From the NCBI GenBank assembly GCA_015679605.1, contig JAAAVE010000014.1:5792-36426 (forward strand): a stretch of 30,635 nt of DNA, written 5' to 3'. Each line of letters begins with the position of its first letter. Within the stretch, counting starts at the first letter, position 1. This document shows positions 9,158-25,997 of this stretch, piece by piece. Under the pieces are notes generated by a model. It ran no database searches, had not been told where the DNA came from, and saw nothing but the letters and a program-made list of their open reading frames with translations. Made by a program: the position numbers and the translations under genes. The stretch comes from Podila epigama (taxonomy: Eukaryota; Mortierellomycota; Mortierellomycetes; Mortierellales; Mortierellaceae).

Positions 9158-12100
9158 ATGTCTGCTAAAGCTGTTCGCGAATACGATGGCAAGTTGCTGT
9201 TGGCTCATTGGCTTCATCGTGCACCAATCCCTGTCTCTGCAGAATCCTCCTCTGGATCAAAGTTTGTTCAGCCAACGACCCGTCTGGCCCACATTTCCAT
9301 TGATACCTCGCTCTTGGCTGACAAGGGTCGCTTCGAGAACCATGTGCGCGCCACCCTCGACCAACTCGAGGTCAACCACCCATGGCTCTTGACCACCAAG
9401 CTCGTCGCAAAGCCCGACCAGCTGATCAAGCGCAGAGGCAAGTCTGGTCTCCTCTTGTTGAACGCTGACTGGTCCGAGGCTCGCCACTGGATCGAGAAGC
9501 ATGCTGCCAAGGATGTCCTCGTAAGTGTCCCTTGCTACATTTTTCATTTTTTTTCTTATTCCATTCATTGCGTGATAGAAACATTCATTATGCAAAGGAT
9601 CACGTAAAAAAATCAGACGGATTTGCCAACCTACAAAAAGAACCAGCAACGATGACAAAAAAAAAACAAAAAAAAACTCGATGGTATAGACTAGTTTGTC
9701 TACTCGTAAAAACGAGGAGGATTAGTTTGTGGTTACTGTTTTTCTTGGTGGTTCAGGAACACTTTTATAAACAATTCTTGGACAATCTTTACATTCTTTT
9801 ACGAAACGAAACAAAAAAACAATGCACACGGACGCAATCGACGGCTCTGTTGCTTTCCTGTGTATCGTTATCTACAGAGGGTTGCATGGTTACGCTGCTC
9901 TCAGTCTTTGAGGTTACACTATGATCTGTTTGCTGACGCTGACAAGAAATTTCAACAAACAACCCCCCTCTAGGTCGACTCTGTCAATGGTGTCCTCAAG
10001 ACCTTCCTCGTCGAACCCTTCGTCCCTCACCCCTCCAACACCGAGTACTACATCTGCATCAACTCGGATCGCGATGGTGACAACATTCTTTTCACGCACG
10101 AGGGTGGTATCGAGGTAGGAGATGTTGACGCCAAGGCCCTCAAGCTCCAGGTCAAGGTTCAGGACGAGTTCCCCACTGCTGAGGCCATTCGCGCCGCCTT
10201 GCTCGTCCACGTCCCCGAGGCCAAGCATGATGTCCTCGTCGACTTTATCACTCGCCTCTATGCTGTCTACATCGATCTCCACTTTACTTACCTCGAAATC
10301 AACCCCTTGGTCGTCCTCGACCCCACCGAAGACGAGCCCGCTCGCGTCTACTATCTCGATCTTGCCGCCAAGCTCGACCAGACTGCCGAGTTCGAATCCG
10401 GCCCCAAGTGGGCCATCGCCAGAGCACCTCAAAACATTGGCCTTGCCGGGGTTGTCCCGTCCGCCACAGGTGCCGATGCCGGCCCCGCTATGGAGTTCCC
10501 TGCACCCTTTGGTCGTGAATTGACCAAGGAGGAGGCCTATGTCCAAGAGCTCGACTCCAAGACAGGTGCCTCTCTCAAGCTCACTATTCTGAACAAGGAT
10601 GGCCGCATCTGGACCATGGTCGCTGGAGGAGGAGCCTCTGTTGTCTACAGGTAAATGTTTAAAGTGTTTTTGTCACTTAAAGCTATACTCCAAGTCTCCT
10701 TCTCCCATGTTATGATTCGCTTCTTTCTTTACTGCCTGACATCTCCATCCTCCATCTAACATTTGTAATACACTCTTCACATCCACCCATGACCATGTAT
10801 CTAGTGATGCAATTGCTGCCTTGGGTCAAGCCCATGAACTCGCCAACTATGGCGAGTACTCAGGAGCCCCCACCGAGACACAGACATACGAGTATGCAAA
10901 GACCATTCTCGACTTGATGACCCGCTCGCCCAGTCCTCATCCCGATGGCAAGGTCCTCATCATTGGAGGAGGTATCGCCAACTTTACGAACGTGGCCTCC
11001 ACCTTCAAGGGTATCGTCCGCGCCTTGACCGAGTTCAAGCAGCCCTTGATCGCCCACAAGGTCCGCATCTTTGTCCGCCGTGGTGGTCCCAACTACCAAG
11101 AAGGTCTCCGCTCCATGCGCCAGCTCGGCGAGTCCCTCGGCGTCGAGATTCAGGTCTTTGGCCCCGAGACCCACATCACCGAGATTGTGCCTCTTGCCTT
11201 GACCGGCAAAGCTTCTGACAACCTCGCAGCCACGTCTTCGACCGGTGCTGCTTCCTCTGGTAATCTGCTCCAAGACCAGCTTCTTGGCAATAACAGCAAC
11301 TTTGCTACTCCCGTTCCTACAGCACCTGGTTCTCGTGCTGCCACCCCTCCTGCTGCCGAGAGAATGACCTACTTTACGGACGCAGATGCCAAGAAGAACG
11401 CTGGACATGACGCCAACGTTCCCTTCACAGCCCACACCCGCTCCTTCATCTATGGTATGCAGCCCCGTGCTGTGCAGGGTATGCTCGACTTTGACTTTAT
11501 CTGCAAGCGCGAGGTGCCCTCTGTTGCTGCTATGATCTATCCCTTTGGTGGAGCACACGTTCAAAAGTTTTACTGGGGTACCAAGGAGACACTCTTGCCT
11601 GTGTACACGACCTTGGAGGAGGCTCTCGCAAAGTTCCCCGAGGTGGACACTGTAGTCAACTTTGCGTCGTGCCGCTCGGTGTACCAGTCTACGGTCGATA
11701 TTCTCAAGCATGCTGATCAAATCAAGACCATCTCCATTATTGCTGAGGGTGTCCCCGAGCGCCGTGCTCGCCAGATCCTCTGGGAAGCCAAGGAGAAGAA
11801 TGTGTTGGTCATTGGACCAGCTACCGTCGGTGGTATCAAGCCCGGCTGCTTCAAGATTGGTAACACGGGTGGTATGATGGACAACATTGTCTCGTCCAAG
11901 TTGTACCGATCTGGATCGGTCGCATATGTCTCCAAGTCTGGAGGCATGTCCAACGAGCTGAACAATATCATCTCGCGTACCACAGACGGTGTCTATGAGG
12001 GTGTTGCCATTGGTGGTGACCGTTACCCTGGCTCGACCTTCATTGACCACTTGCTCAGATACGAGCAGGATCCCAACTGCAAGATGTTGGTCCTCTTGGG

Positions 12101-13295
12101 AGAGGTTGGAGGTGTGGAAGAGTACAAGGTATGTGAGGCCATCAAGGATGGAAGGATTCGCAAGCCTGTGATTGCTTGGTGCATTGGTACCTGTGCCAAG
12201 ATGTTTGCCACCGAAGTCCAGTTTGGACACGCTGGTGCCTTGGCACAGTCCGACCTCGAGACAGCCGATGCCAAGAACAAGGCCCTCCGCGCTGCTGGAG
12301 TGATTGTCCCCGAGACGTTTGAGAAGCTGCCTTTGGTCTTGAGCCAGACCTTCCAGTCGTTGGTCAAGAAGGGTACTATCCAGCTCAAGCCCGAGCCCGA
12401 GACGCCCAAGATTCCAATTGACTACTCTTGGGCGCAAGAGTTGGGTTTGGTGCGTAAGCCAGCTTCGTTTGTGTCGACGATTTGCGATGACCGTGGTCAG
12501 GAGTTGTTGTATGCGGGTATGCGCATTTCGGATGTGTTCAAGGAGGACATTGGCATTGGAGGTGTCTTGTCACTGTTGTGGTTCAAGCGTCGTCTGCCCG
12601 ACTATGCTTGCAAGTTCATTGAGATGGTCCTCATGCTGACGGCAGACCATGGTCCTGCAGTGTCGGGTGCACACAACACCATTGTTACTGCCCGTGCTGG
12701 CAAGGATCTGGTGTCGTCTCTTTGCGCTGGTCTGTTGACGATTGGAGACCGTTTTGGTGGTGCGTTGGATGGCGCCGCTGAGCAGTTCTCGTCCGCGTAT
12801 GACAAGTCGTTGACGCCTCGTGAGTTTGTGTCTTTGATGCGTAAGCAGAACAAGCTCATCTTGGGTATTGGCCACAAGATCAAGTCGCGTACGAACCCTG
12901 ATCTGCGCGTGGAGATTATTAAGGAATATGCCAAGAAGCATTTCCCATCGACGCCTGTTCTGGACTATGCGCTCCAGGTGGAGAACATTACTACGTCCAA
13001 GAAGGATAACCTGATTTTGAATGTGGATGGAGCGATTGGTATCCTGTTCGTGGATCTGTTGCGCAACTCGGGCGCGTTTACGCGGGAGGAAGCTGAGGAG
13101 TACATCAAGATTGGTACATTGAACGGGTTGTTTGTGTTGGGACGTTCGATCGGCTTTATTGGTCATTACCTTGACCAGAAGCGTCTGAAGCAAGGTCTGT
13201 ACAGACATCCTTGGGATGATATCTCGTACTTGACCCCTGGTAATGAGCTCGGTCGTACCGTTGCCTCGTTGGATTCGATTAACAAGAAGGCATGA
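9158..13295 (+). CDS. ACL1: ATP-citrate lyase, fused single-chain form
   Basis: This cytosolic enzyme makes acetyl-CoA and oxaloacetate from citrate, CoA and ATP, feeding fatty-acid and sterol synthesis and protein acetylation. The exons are 9158-9520, 9974-10650 and 10805-13295, with GT-AG introns of 453 and 154 nt, giving 1176 residues (human ACLY 1101). Order: ATP-grasp, succinyl-CoA synthetase beta-like part (start to about 430, ending [12 protein letters not shown]); a Ser/Thr/Ala/Pro-rich linker (about 480-545); succinyl-CoA synthetase alpha-like part (about 560-870) with the phosphohistidine in FGHAGA at H822; and a C-terminal citrate-synthase-like module with H962 ([11 protein letters not shown]), H1037 (GIGHK) and D1088 (NVDG). 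These match human H760, H900, H975 and D1026 with a constant offset of 62. The start is secure: MSAKA is shared with animal ACLY. I see no organelle-targeting signal. The 5' part prefers C-ending codons, as in highly expressed genes. Confidence 0.98.
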
Positions 13296-14341
13296 GTTTT
13301 ATATTTTTTTTTCGACTTTTCATTTCTTTTTTGTAAATATATTCCCTCTTTACTTTTTATTCCCTCTTTATTTTTTTTTAATCGCTCATGGTATGATGGA
13401 GCGCATGCGTGTAAATCTCTGTTGAAAGGTGTAGATAATGCAGGAAAGATAGAAAGTAGAAAATCAATGTCTACTGTAGACAGAGGGCATAGTAGACTGA
13501 CGAATGAAACGAGTTCTAGACAGACAGAGAGATATACAGAATACATATTCAGACAGACAGACAGACAAACGGGATGATGGAAGGGATGGAAGAGTATGGC
13601 ACAGGGGTACCGAACAAATGGGGGTTCCTTGTTGCGTTCAATAATATTTACCCCACGGTTAAAAATAGTCCGAAAGAGGTCTCAGATAAATATCGCACCC
13701 GGAGCAAAAAAAGGCTGTTATCAGTTGGTTCCCCCTGTTGGAATAAAAAAACGATGTCATTTTTGTTGTACGAACGGCGTGTTGTAAGTAAGCTTTTGGC
13801 CATTGCATTCTGAGTGGATGGGGAAGAAAGGTGGATGGGAGGCAAAACTTGTCGCCGCTCCGCGCAGTGGGGGGAGGTGTCGAAAGAGTCGGTGTTGTGG
13901 ACCAAAGGGTTGCTGTATGGATAAATCGCCATATGGGTTGGATTGGATGGGTAAAATGTTTCCCTGGCTTGTAGTAGACCAAGATAGATAGGAGATTCTC
14001 AGTGCTTACAGTATTATTGACAATACCAAATGTGCAATGCTGTGTTCTGCACAAAGCAGCATAGCCTCGTTTATGATAGTTGTAGGCTGAGGATGGATCA
14101 TGCCACTTGATATGCATATGAGAGATTCACATGTTGCGCCACATTTTGGGCTTTTGAGACATGGACGGATTGATTGGTTGATTTGGGATTGGGGACAAAG
14201 ACTACAAAAGAACGAACTCAGTCGATGTACATCCATGGATGTAGTACAGCTTCACGTTGCTCAAAGAGCAATTGAGGGCGACACTGCGCAGAAAAAGGAT
14301 TAAAAAAAGCCGCGGTTCACCGTTGTCGTGGTCGTCGTCGT

Positions 14342-14375
<34 letters not shown>

Positions 14376-14608
14376 CAAAGGTATAAAAAGGACCAGGTTC
14401 AACCTTTTCTTGACTCGTCCATTAAATCATTTCTTTTTTTTTGTACATTTATTCATTCATTCATTCAAGTCCATTCATTCCATTTCCATTGTTCTCAGCA
14501 CTCTCACTTTGTTCAATCCTCCTCGCATTCCATTCCCCTCGCATCCCCTACACCACCACACCACCACTCACCACTCACCCCTACACGTTACTCACTCAAC
14601 CCTGCTTG
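13296..14608. other. Intergenic region after ATP-citrate lyase
   Basis: I see no supportable gene. The first 120 bp are T-rich 3' UTR. CAGA repeats lie near 13550-13567. A moderately complex stretch (13570-14300) carries no recognisable protein or RNA. A (GTT)n tract at 14341-14375 opens the promoter region of the next gene, followed by a CATT-rich and then CCACCA-rich leader up to the ATG at 14609. Confidence 0.6.
14341..14375. repeat. (GTT)n trinucleotide microsatellite
   Basis: About eleven GTT units, 235 bp before the start codon of the coiled-coil gene and within its probable promoter. Confidence 0.9.
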
Positions 14609-17600
14609 ATGTCTACGGTGGCCGAGAGACTTGCAGAGGCTCATGAGACCCTCTTGAAGCTATACACCAGTATCCCTATCCTGAGCCCTTGCCTCGAAAA
14701 GATCAAAACCAATCACGCCGAGTTCATTGCCCTCAACAGTCGCTTGCGTGTCCTACAAGAAATCGTTGTCACAGGCCAATATCGAGCGTAAGTTATTTTT
14801 TTGGTCACTTCATGTATCTCACATACACACATACTCTCTCTCTTTCTCATCAACACAACCGAGAAAAGGGAGAGATGGATGGAGAGTGGATACCCAAAAC
14901 TTCCCAAAAGGCATAAATCAAATGGGCTCGTGCTTTCTTTTCTAAACACGAACAAAGAAAAAGGGAGCATTATTGGTGGGAAGGAAGGGATTTGAAGCGC
15001 GTGAAAGTCACTTGACTTTAAAAAAAGAAAGAAAAGAATCTCACTCTTCTTGAACCAGGTGATCAGGGTGTGTTTCCTGGCGTTCCATCCATCCCTCGTC
15101 CATGGACAAAGAAGCATTGAAAAGAAGGGATTCATACAGAGAACATTGTTCAATCAGCCTTTTGAGAGCATTACGTCGGTTAAAGCAAAAAGGATTAAAG
15201 TTTTATCGACTCTTATTTCTTTCTTCCTCTCTCAATTAGGGACAAAGCACGCAAACAGCTCGATTCAGTCTTCACACGAAACAAGGCCGAGTGCGAACGT
15301 ATTTATCATAAAGAGATCAGTCAACTCAAGGCATTCGAGGATGAACGCAGAGCATGCTTGCGCAAGCGAGACGATGTCGTGACCCTCGTAAGCATCAAAA
15401 TATTTCCACGCACACGATTTGATTCTAGTTTTCTTATTCATCTTCTTCTTCTCTAAAACATATAACAAACCTCACCAAGAAATACAGCCTGCAAAAGGAG
15501 CGCGCCATTCTCTTGGAAGAAACCAGACAGTTGAAGCGAGTCAATGAATCGGTAAGCACAAGACATCCCAAAGATCACTAAGCGCAATAGAAAAACAGAC
15601 ATCCAATGATCAACCTCTTGACATCTTTCTTTTGACACTATTATCATGTGGGAACCTTTTAGGTCTTTGATCGATCTAAAGGTATGTTTGCATACGTACA
15701 CACAAGGACGGCAAGCTAGGAGTGTAAGCAAAAAAAAAAAAAAAAAAGATAGATGACCTAATGGATTCGACCCTCCTCATCCTACTCAACTAGACACTGT
15801 TGCCAACGCAGACTTTCCTGAGGAGCTGTACTGGCAATTGGAACTTCAGGAATATGATGTCAAAATCGAAGCAGCCAAGCGACAGCTCTTAAAGTACAAC
15901 ACTGCCTTGTCATGTCTTGCACGCGCTGCGAACCTGTCAGAGGCTGCTCTGATGGCCTTCTTGGGCTTCCCAGATGCCGCCTATAAAGTCTGGCGTGTCG
16001 AATACGCCCTCAAGGCGATTCAACGAATGCGGTTATGTAAGTTGGCTCTCCTATCATATGTCCTGTCCTTTGAACAAGTCATTCTTTCACTGCAGGTACA
16101 CAAGAATGGCATGACATCTAGAAGACTAACCAAAAGTGTCATGCTTGACTCGAATCTTTTTGCTGGCAAAATACAGACCTTCGTGTGGAGCTGTCCTTAC
16201 GAAATGCATACACCAACGAGGATTCCGCAAGGGAAGCATGTCCCAATCTTATACCCAATCTGGCAAAACCCATCAAGATTTCCACTGTTCAGAATTATTT
16301 TGGTAAGCAAATTAGCAGTAAAAGCAGTTGCAACCACACAAAACCCCTGAAAAAATATGCCTCAAAGAAAAAATCCTCAAAGAAAAAATCATGCTGACAC
16401 CTCTTGTGATGACCTTATTCAACCACTTAGGCACCTCGGCATTAGAACCCATGGCTAAAACAGCGTTCAAGATGAAGCACTCCAATGTGGTAGAATTTGC
16501 AGGCGAACGCCCATTCCGACAATATATCGAACATTTACGAGCGGCACACAAGTCAGCCGAGTTGCTAGCGGCTCAAGAGACAGAGCGGGTCAGCGCTATG
16601 CAAGCATATCGCGAGTCGATTGTGCCCAGAATTGCTCGAATCAGAAGGCATGTCTTCCAAAACTCGCGACTTGGTGGTCGCTCCATTGACGGCTGGGAGA
16701 ACGAGGCAGGGGAGCCACTTCTTGGATCAGAGGCAGACTCGTTGATCAGAGGAGGTCTTCAGGAGGTTGAGCCAGCTACTGCAGCCAGACCAGGGGCTAT
16801 TGGACAGACTTTGCTCTCATCACCTGGTACCTCTCGAAATGGTCACACGGAGGCCCAAGATGAGGTGCCATCATCCAACTCCCCAAGAGATCGACGTGGC
16901 AGTGGAGCGATCGACATTGACGCCGTCCCTGACTTGGAGGAAGAACAGCACCAGCGTCACCATGAGCACCACCAGCTCCATCAGCAAGAAACGACAGTGA
17001 TCCATAATGGCAGAGTAGTCCTCAGCGCAGGACGGGCCCCATTGTCAACACTGGCACCAGGAAACATGCTTGGATCCCAAATTTTGATGGAAGTGGATGA
17101 ACAGCGTAGGCAGTTCGAAGCAAATAACGAATCAAGAGCACGTTCAAAATCCAGATCGCGCCGTTCCTCAGATGAAAGACCCCACACGCCCCATGAGCGT
17201 CACGAACGCGATGCGTTAGGCAATATGGCCATGGACAGCAACACTCTTAACGTGAGTGACTCCTCAAATGCCAATGGCACTACCTCATCCAACCATGTCG
17301 CCCAAGGCGAGCGTGAAAGTCGCAAAAAGGGTCGGGGACTCTTTGGATTTAGTCGAGGTAGACGGGGTAGCAACGCTGGCGGAGAGGATGCTGTTGTGCC
17401 TTCGACCACCAGCAATAGCCACAGGAACAGCATTTTCTCCCTAGGCTCTCGACGTCATAGGAACAATGCTGACGTGTCAAGTCTAGGATTCGAACGGACA
17501 ACGACAATTGACACGGTTCCAAGCAGCAGGAGTTATCAAACGAGCAGGATCCAAGAAGGTATCCAGCGTGGGCACCGTCGAAATGTTCCATCTATATCGA

Positions 17601-18301
17601 TCTCGCATGAGGATGGGGCGGCCACAACATTGGAAGAACCACATTCACTCCAACGGACCTTGGCTGGAAACGCGTCCATGAGCCACCTGCCATCGAGACC
17701 CCGGGTGATGAGCATAGACGAATATATTGAGTCAGTACCTGTTCATCATGCGGATGGTACCTTGGAGCCACACAGCCATCATGGCTCATCTGAATTTGAC
17801 CCTATCTCTGGGTCAGCACCATTGATTCCCAGCTACGAAGAGCACGGACAGCACCAAGTGGTCCACCCAGACGCTGTCCACAACATGACCAATGTTCATT
17901 CCTTTGATGGCCTCTCATCTCTGGCAGAGAATGACGAGGACGAGAGTCAAAGTAGTGGAACGGGAGAAAATATGAGTGTGTCTATGGATGAGATGAGTAT
18001 AAGCTATTCGCCTCCAACAGTGTCCTATACAAGTGCTGCCAGTGGACACTCACTCGGAGGACGACGAGCGGCTGGAGGCGAGAGCAGGATACGCTCTCGG
18101 TCACTTTCGCCCCACCCACCAGCAACACATCACGAGTCGATTGCTTCTGTTCACACGAACGGTGGCCGTTCCGAGCGTCTCCATTACCAATATCATCAGC
18201 AAACACGCTCGGATCAGCCATTACCCATGATGTATGCTGCGACTTATGGCGAAGCGCCTCCGCCTGATTATGTTATGAGGCCACCCGAATATAGTGCATA
18301 G
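14609..18301 (+). CDS. Unrecognised coiled-coil protein with tandem C-terminal PPxY motifs
   Basis: I do not recognise the family. Seven exons join in phase: 14609-14787, 15240-15387, 15480-15551, 15663-15681 (a 19-nt micro-exon), 15794-16036, 16177-16302 and 16431-18301, giving 885 residues. The first 300 or so residues are helical, rich in Glu, Lys, Arg and Leu and likely coiled coil (for example ERAILLEETRQLKRVNES); a second helical stretch is near 275-335. The rest is low-complexity and basic/serine-rich, with RSKSRSRRSS and arginine-directed sites such as RRGS. The last 15 residues hold two PPxY motifs, PPDY (873-876) and PPEY (880-883), the usual ligand for WW domains of Nedd4/Rsp5-type ubiquitin ligases. 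No membrane segment or signal peptide is evident. An adaptor role is inference. All introns are GT-AG. Confidence 0.82.
16361..16390. repeat. 15-bp perfect tandem duplication inside an intron
   Basis: CTCAAAGAAAAAATC occurs twice head to tail, within the last intron (16303-16430) of the coiled-coil gene and about 40 nt before its acceptor. Confidence 0.9.
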
Positions 18302-18320
18302 TCTTCTGTATGCGTAAACC

Positions 18321-18334
18321 AATAAATCTTTATT
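18321..18334. terminator. Back-to-back poly(A) signals of two convergent genes
   Basis: AATAAA at 18321-18326 (+) lies 20 nt after the stop of the coiled-coil gene. TTTATT at 18329-18334, which is AATAAA on the minus strand, lies about 41 nt after the TAN1 stop. The stops are 73 bp apart, so cleavage downstream of each hexamer would make the two mRNAs overlap at their 3' ends. Confidence 0.6.
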
Positions 18335-18374
18335 TCTATGCCCACGACCCGATTAAAAAGAGAGATGGGAACAG

Positions 18375-20092
18375 CTATGCTTCAGACTGGACGTCCCCTT
18401 CTTCTACGGTTGGATTGTTGTCTGACTCTTTTTGCTCGTCTTTGTTTTCTTCTGCTTTTGTTTCTTTGTCTTCCCTGTCCTCCTTGTCTTCTTTAGGTTT
18501 GGCTGCCGTCGTTGAGGTTGTGGTGCTATTGCTTTCAATCTGTTGTGTAGCTTCAAAAATGCTCTGGATGTTGAATTTCTTGAGCTGGTCATAATCAATG
18601 GCCACGCCCAAGAAGCAGATGCTCTGTGATTCAATAAAAAAAAAAAGAAGAAAGAATGTCAGGTTGTGCATGCATGGACTATCAAGGAAATCAAAGAGGA
18701 GAGAAAACGAAGACAGCTAAGGGTAACATACCTTGATAACCTCGACCAAAACAACATACTTTGGCTCGTTCAAGTTGACGACATGCTTTTGACCAGTACC
18801 AACAATGCGTGCTAGAGACTTGACGAGTTCATCTCTGGCGACGGTATTGTTATGGCGGATCTTGGGAAGGACACTGAACTACAATAGAGTGAGTGAAGCA
18901 AAAAAAAGAAATTAGATTTTGCTCCTTTGCTAACTTTCCTTTGCTAACTTTTGCTTCATTGTATAAGGCCTTTGCTTCTCTGACGTACTGTAACTGGTTC
19001 TTGGTCTTTTGCATGGAAAAATGGAGCAAGGATACGTTCGCTCATGGTTTCAATGTCGGCCATATGAGCGTAGCTGGTTTCCTCAACAGGGATAAAACGA
19101 TGACAGTATCTATGATGACCAAGAATTGAATAAGTGTGGTGCACGAGGAACAACAGATCAGCGTACAGTCCTGTCATATTCCAGTGCTTTGTAAAGAAAA
19201 AAAAGACTATACCTAGTGCGCTTGCTTGCAGTGTTTTGAAGGTCAGTTAAGATATAATGACAAAGCTTGGAGGGTTCAATCTCCATGGCACGAATGAAAA
19301 CCACTAGAAGGATCGTATCGAAAGATAAAGGATCATGTGAGTGACAGAATCTAGCGGATGAAAAAGAACAGATACAAAAGAAAAGGGCTACTTTTCTTTA
19401 CCACAGTCAGTTCCTGTCAGCAAGGGCAGGAATTTCTTTCCACCCTTGGGCTTCTTTAGTTGAGCAATCTCACGTGCGACTGCATCTTCAACAGACTCGT
19501 CTTCATCCACTTCTGGTTCTGCTCCAAAGTCTGATCCGTACATCTTGAGTGCGTACTGCCCATTGCGATTTGGATCCAAGCAGAAACAAGCATATATAGC
19601 GGGTTGGCAAAGGATGATAAAAAAAAGTCGAGGTTAGGTAACGACCACATATGCTTGGAGACTCGTTTTTTTGCTTGCCCTGTTCCGTTTTGCTCGCTTG
19701 ATCGATCGTTGGTTCGTCGACTTGGTCACTGCTAGTAAGCTGTATGCTTCCGTTTTTCCTGGCTCTGACTGACACAATTCAAAGTCTCCATGATCCCGAC
19801 TAAGGTATTGAGCCACATTCCTTCAGAACATGAATGCAATGAAACTTCTAAGTGAATGTATGGCCCATTGGATTCTTGTCCTCGATGCAATTAGCCTTAC
19901 CTCAGAGAGCAGGTCACAGGCTTCTTGGCCAGCTGCGCGTTCCTTGCCGCGAGTGCAGGTGACAAGGACACCTTTCATTTTAGGATCAATAGGGAATCCT
20001 CCTGGTAGATACTTGCCGACCTTGTGGATATCGGTCTTGGCCTTCTTGCCTCCTGCACCATGATCATCGCCTTTGCGCTTGCCTTTGCCCAT
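18375..20092 (-). CDS. TAN1: THUMP-domain tRNA acetylation adaptor (Tan1/THUMPD1)
   Basis: Yeast Tan1 and human THUMPD1 work with the acetyltransferase Kre33/NAT10 to make N4-acetylcytidine at position 12 of tRNA-Ser and tRNA-Leu. Six exons join in phase: 20092-19901, 19555-19402, 19303-19213, 19109-18989, 18878-18732 and 18623-18375, giving 317 residues; introns are 341, 98, 103, 110 and 108 nt. Family landmarks: a Gly/Lys-rich start; VLVTCTRGKERAAGQEA (about 43-59); an acidic segment; FIRAMEIEPSKL; RFIPVEETSYA; the THUMP core through LPKIRHNNTVARDELV; and NEPKYVVLVEVIKSICFLGV. Together the THUMP region spans about 120-250. The C-terminal 60 residues are a Lys/Glu-rich tail without family similarity. 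It diverges from the deubiquitinase gene. Confidence 0.95.
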
Positions 20093-20648
20093 GTTATGAA
20101 TTTTTTAAAGTTGTTATTTTGGCAGAGGTTGAAGAGGCTTTTTTTTAATACAAGAGGATTCAATTGTATGACACGTGATCACTTTTGGCTCGACGCCTCT
20201 TACGTCAGACTTGTTCACTCATCCATCCATCCATCCATCCATCCACATACGCATTCAAGTTCGGTACAAACGAGATACCCGAGCATTATTCAATTCCCCC
20301 TTTTGCCTTTTTGCTTTGTCTTTTCTTTTTTTTACAAAGAACAAAGAAAAAGAACCATTGCCAGGACCATCTGCCAGTCGGAGACTAAAAGAGAGAGAGA
20401 GAGAGACACGCGTTTTTTTTTATTTCTCTCGATTGAACTGAGCCCTACCGCCTATTTCTCCACCACCCCAATTCGCTTCTCCATTCCAAGCAAAATACTT
20501 TTTTTTTTCTCAGCAGTATTCTCCTGCTGAGCATTACGATACTTCGCCCACCATTGAACATCTAGACTACTTTGCAAAACTCGCCAATCTCCAAAACTTC
20601 CTCGTTCTCTGTGCCCTATTAATTGCATTCCACTACTTGCAAGTCAAC
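20093..20648. promoter_or_regulatory. Divergent promoter region between TAN1 and the USP7-type gene
   Basis: These 556 bp separate two divergent start codons and must hold both promoters and leaders. The stretch contains an ATCC repeat (20219-20245), a GA run (about 20389-20406) and several T tracts. No TATA box could be assigned with confidence. The last 130 bp before 20649 are less repetitive and are probably the 5' leader of the deubiquitinase mRNA. Confidence 0.6.

Positions 20649-25997
<5,349 letters not shown>

Noticed and set aside
8436-9168. Several overlapping Phe/Leu/Ser-rich plus-strand frames before ATP-citrate lyase
   Set aside because: They translate the pyrimidine-rich promoter and leader; the hydrophobic look comes from T and C runs, not membrane segments.
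9914-10546. 210-codon minus-strand open frame opposite exon 2 of ATP-citrate lyase
   Set aside because: Same cause: antisense shadow of C-ending codons, with an unnatural Val/Gly/Asp composition.
10860-12437. 525-codon open frame on the minus strand opposite ATP-citrate lyase
   Set aside because: It lies antisense to a certain gene whose strong codon bias removes stops from the opposite frame; the product has no recognisable domain.
12570-13208. 212-codon minus-strand frame opposite the citrate-synthase module
   Set aside because: Antisense shadow of ATP-citrate lyase; no domain and no independent start context.
16037-16096. Alternative acceptor at 16095-16096 in the coiled-coil gene
   Set aside because: Joining there reads into a stop after eight codons; the acceptor at 16175-16176 keeps the frame and the helical protein.
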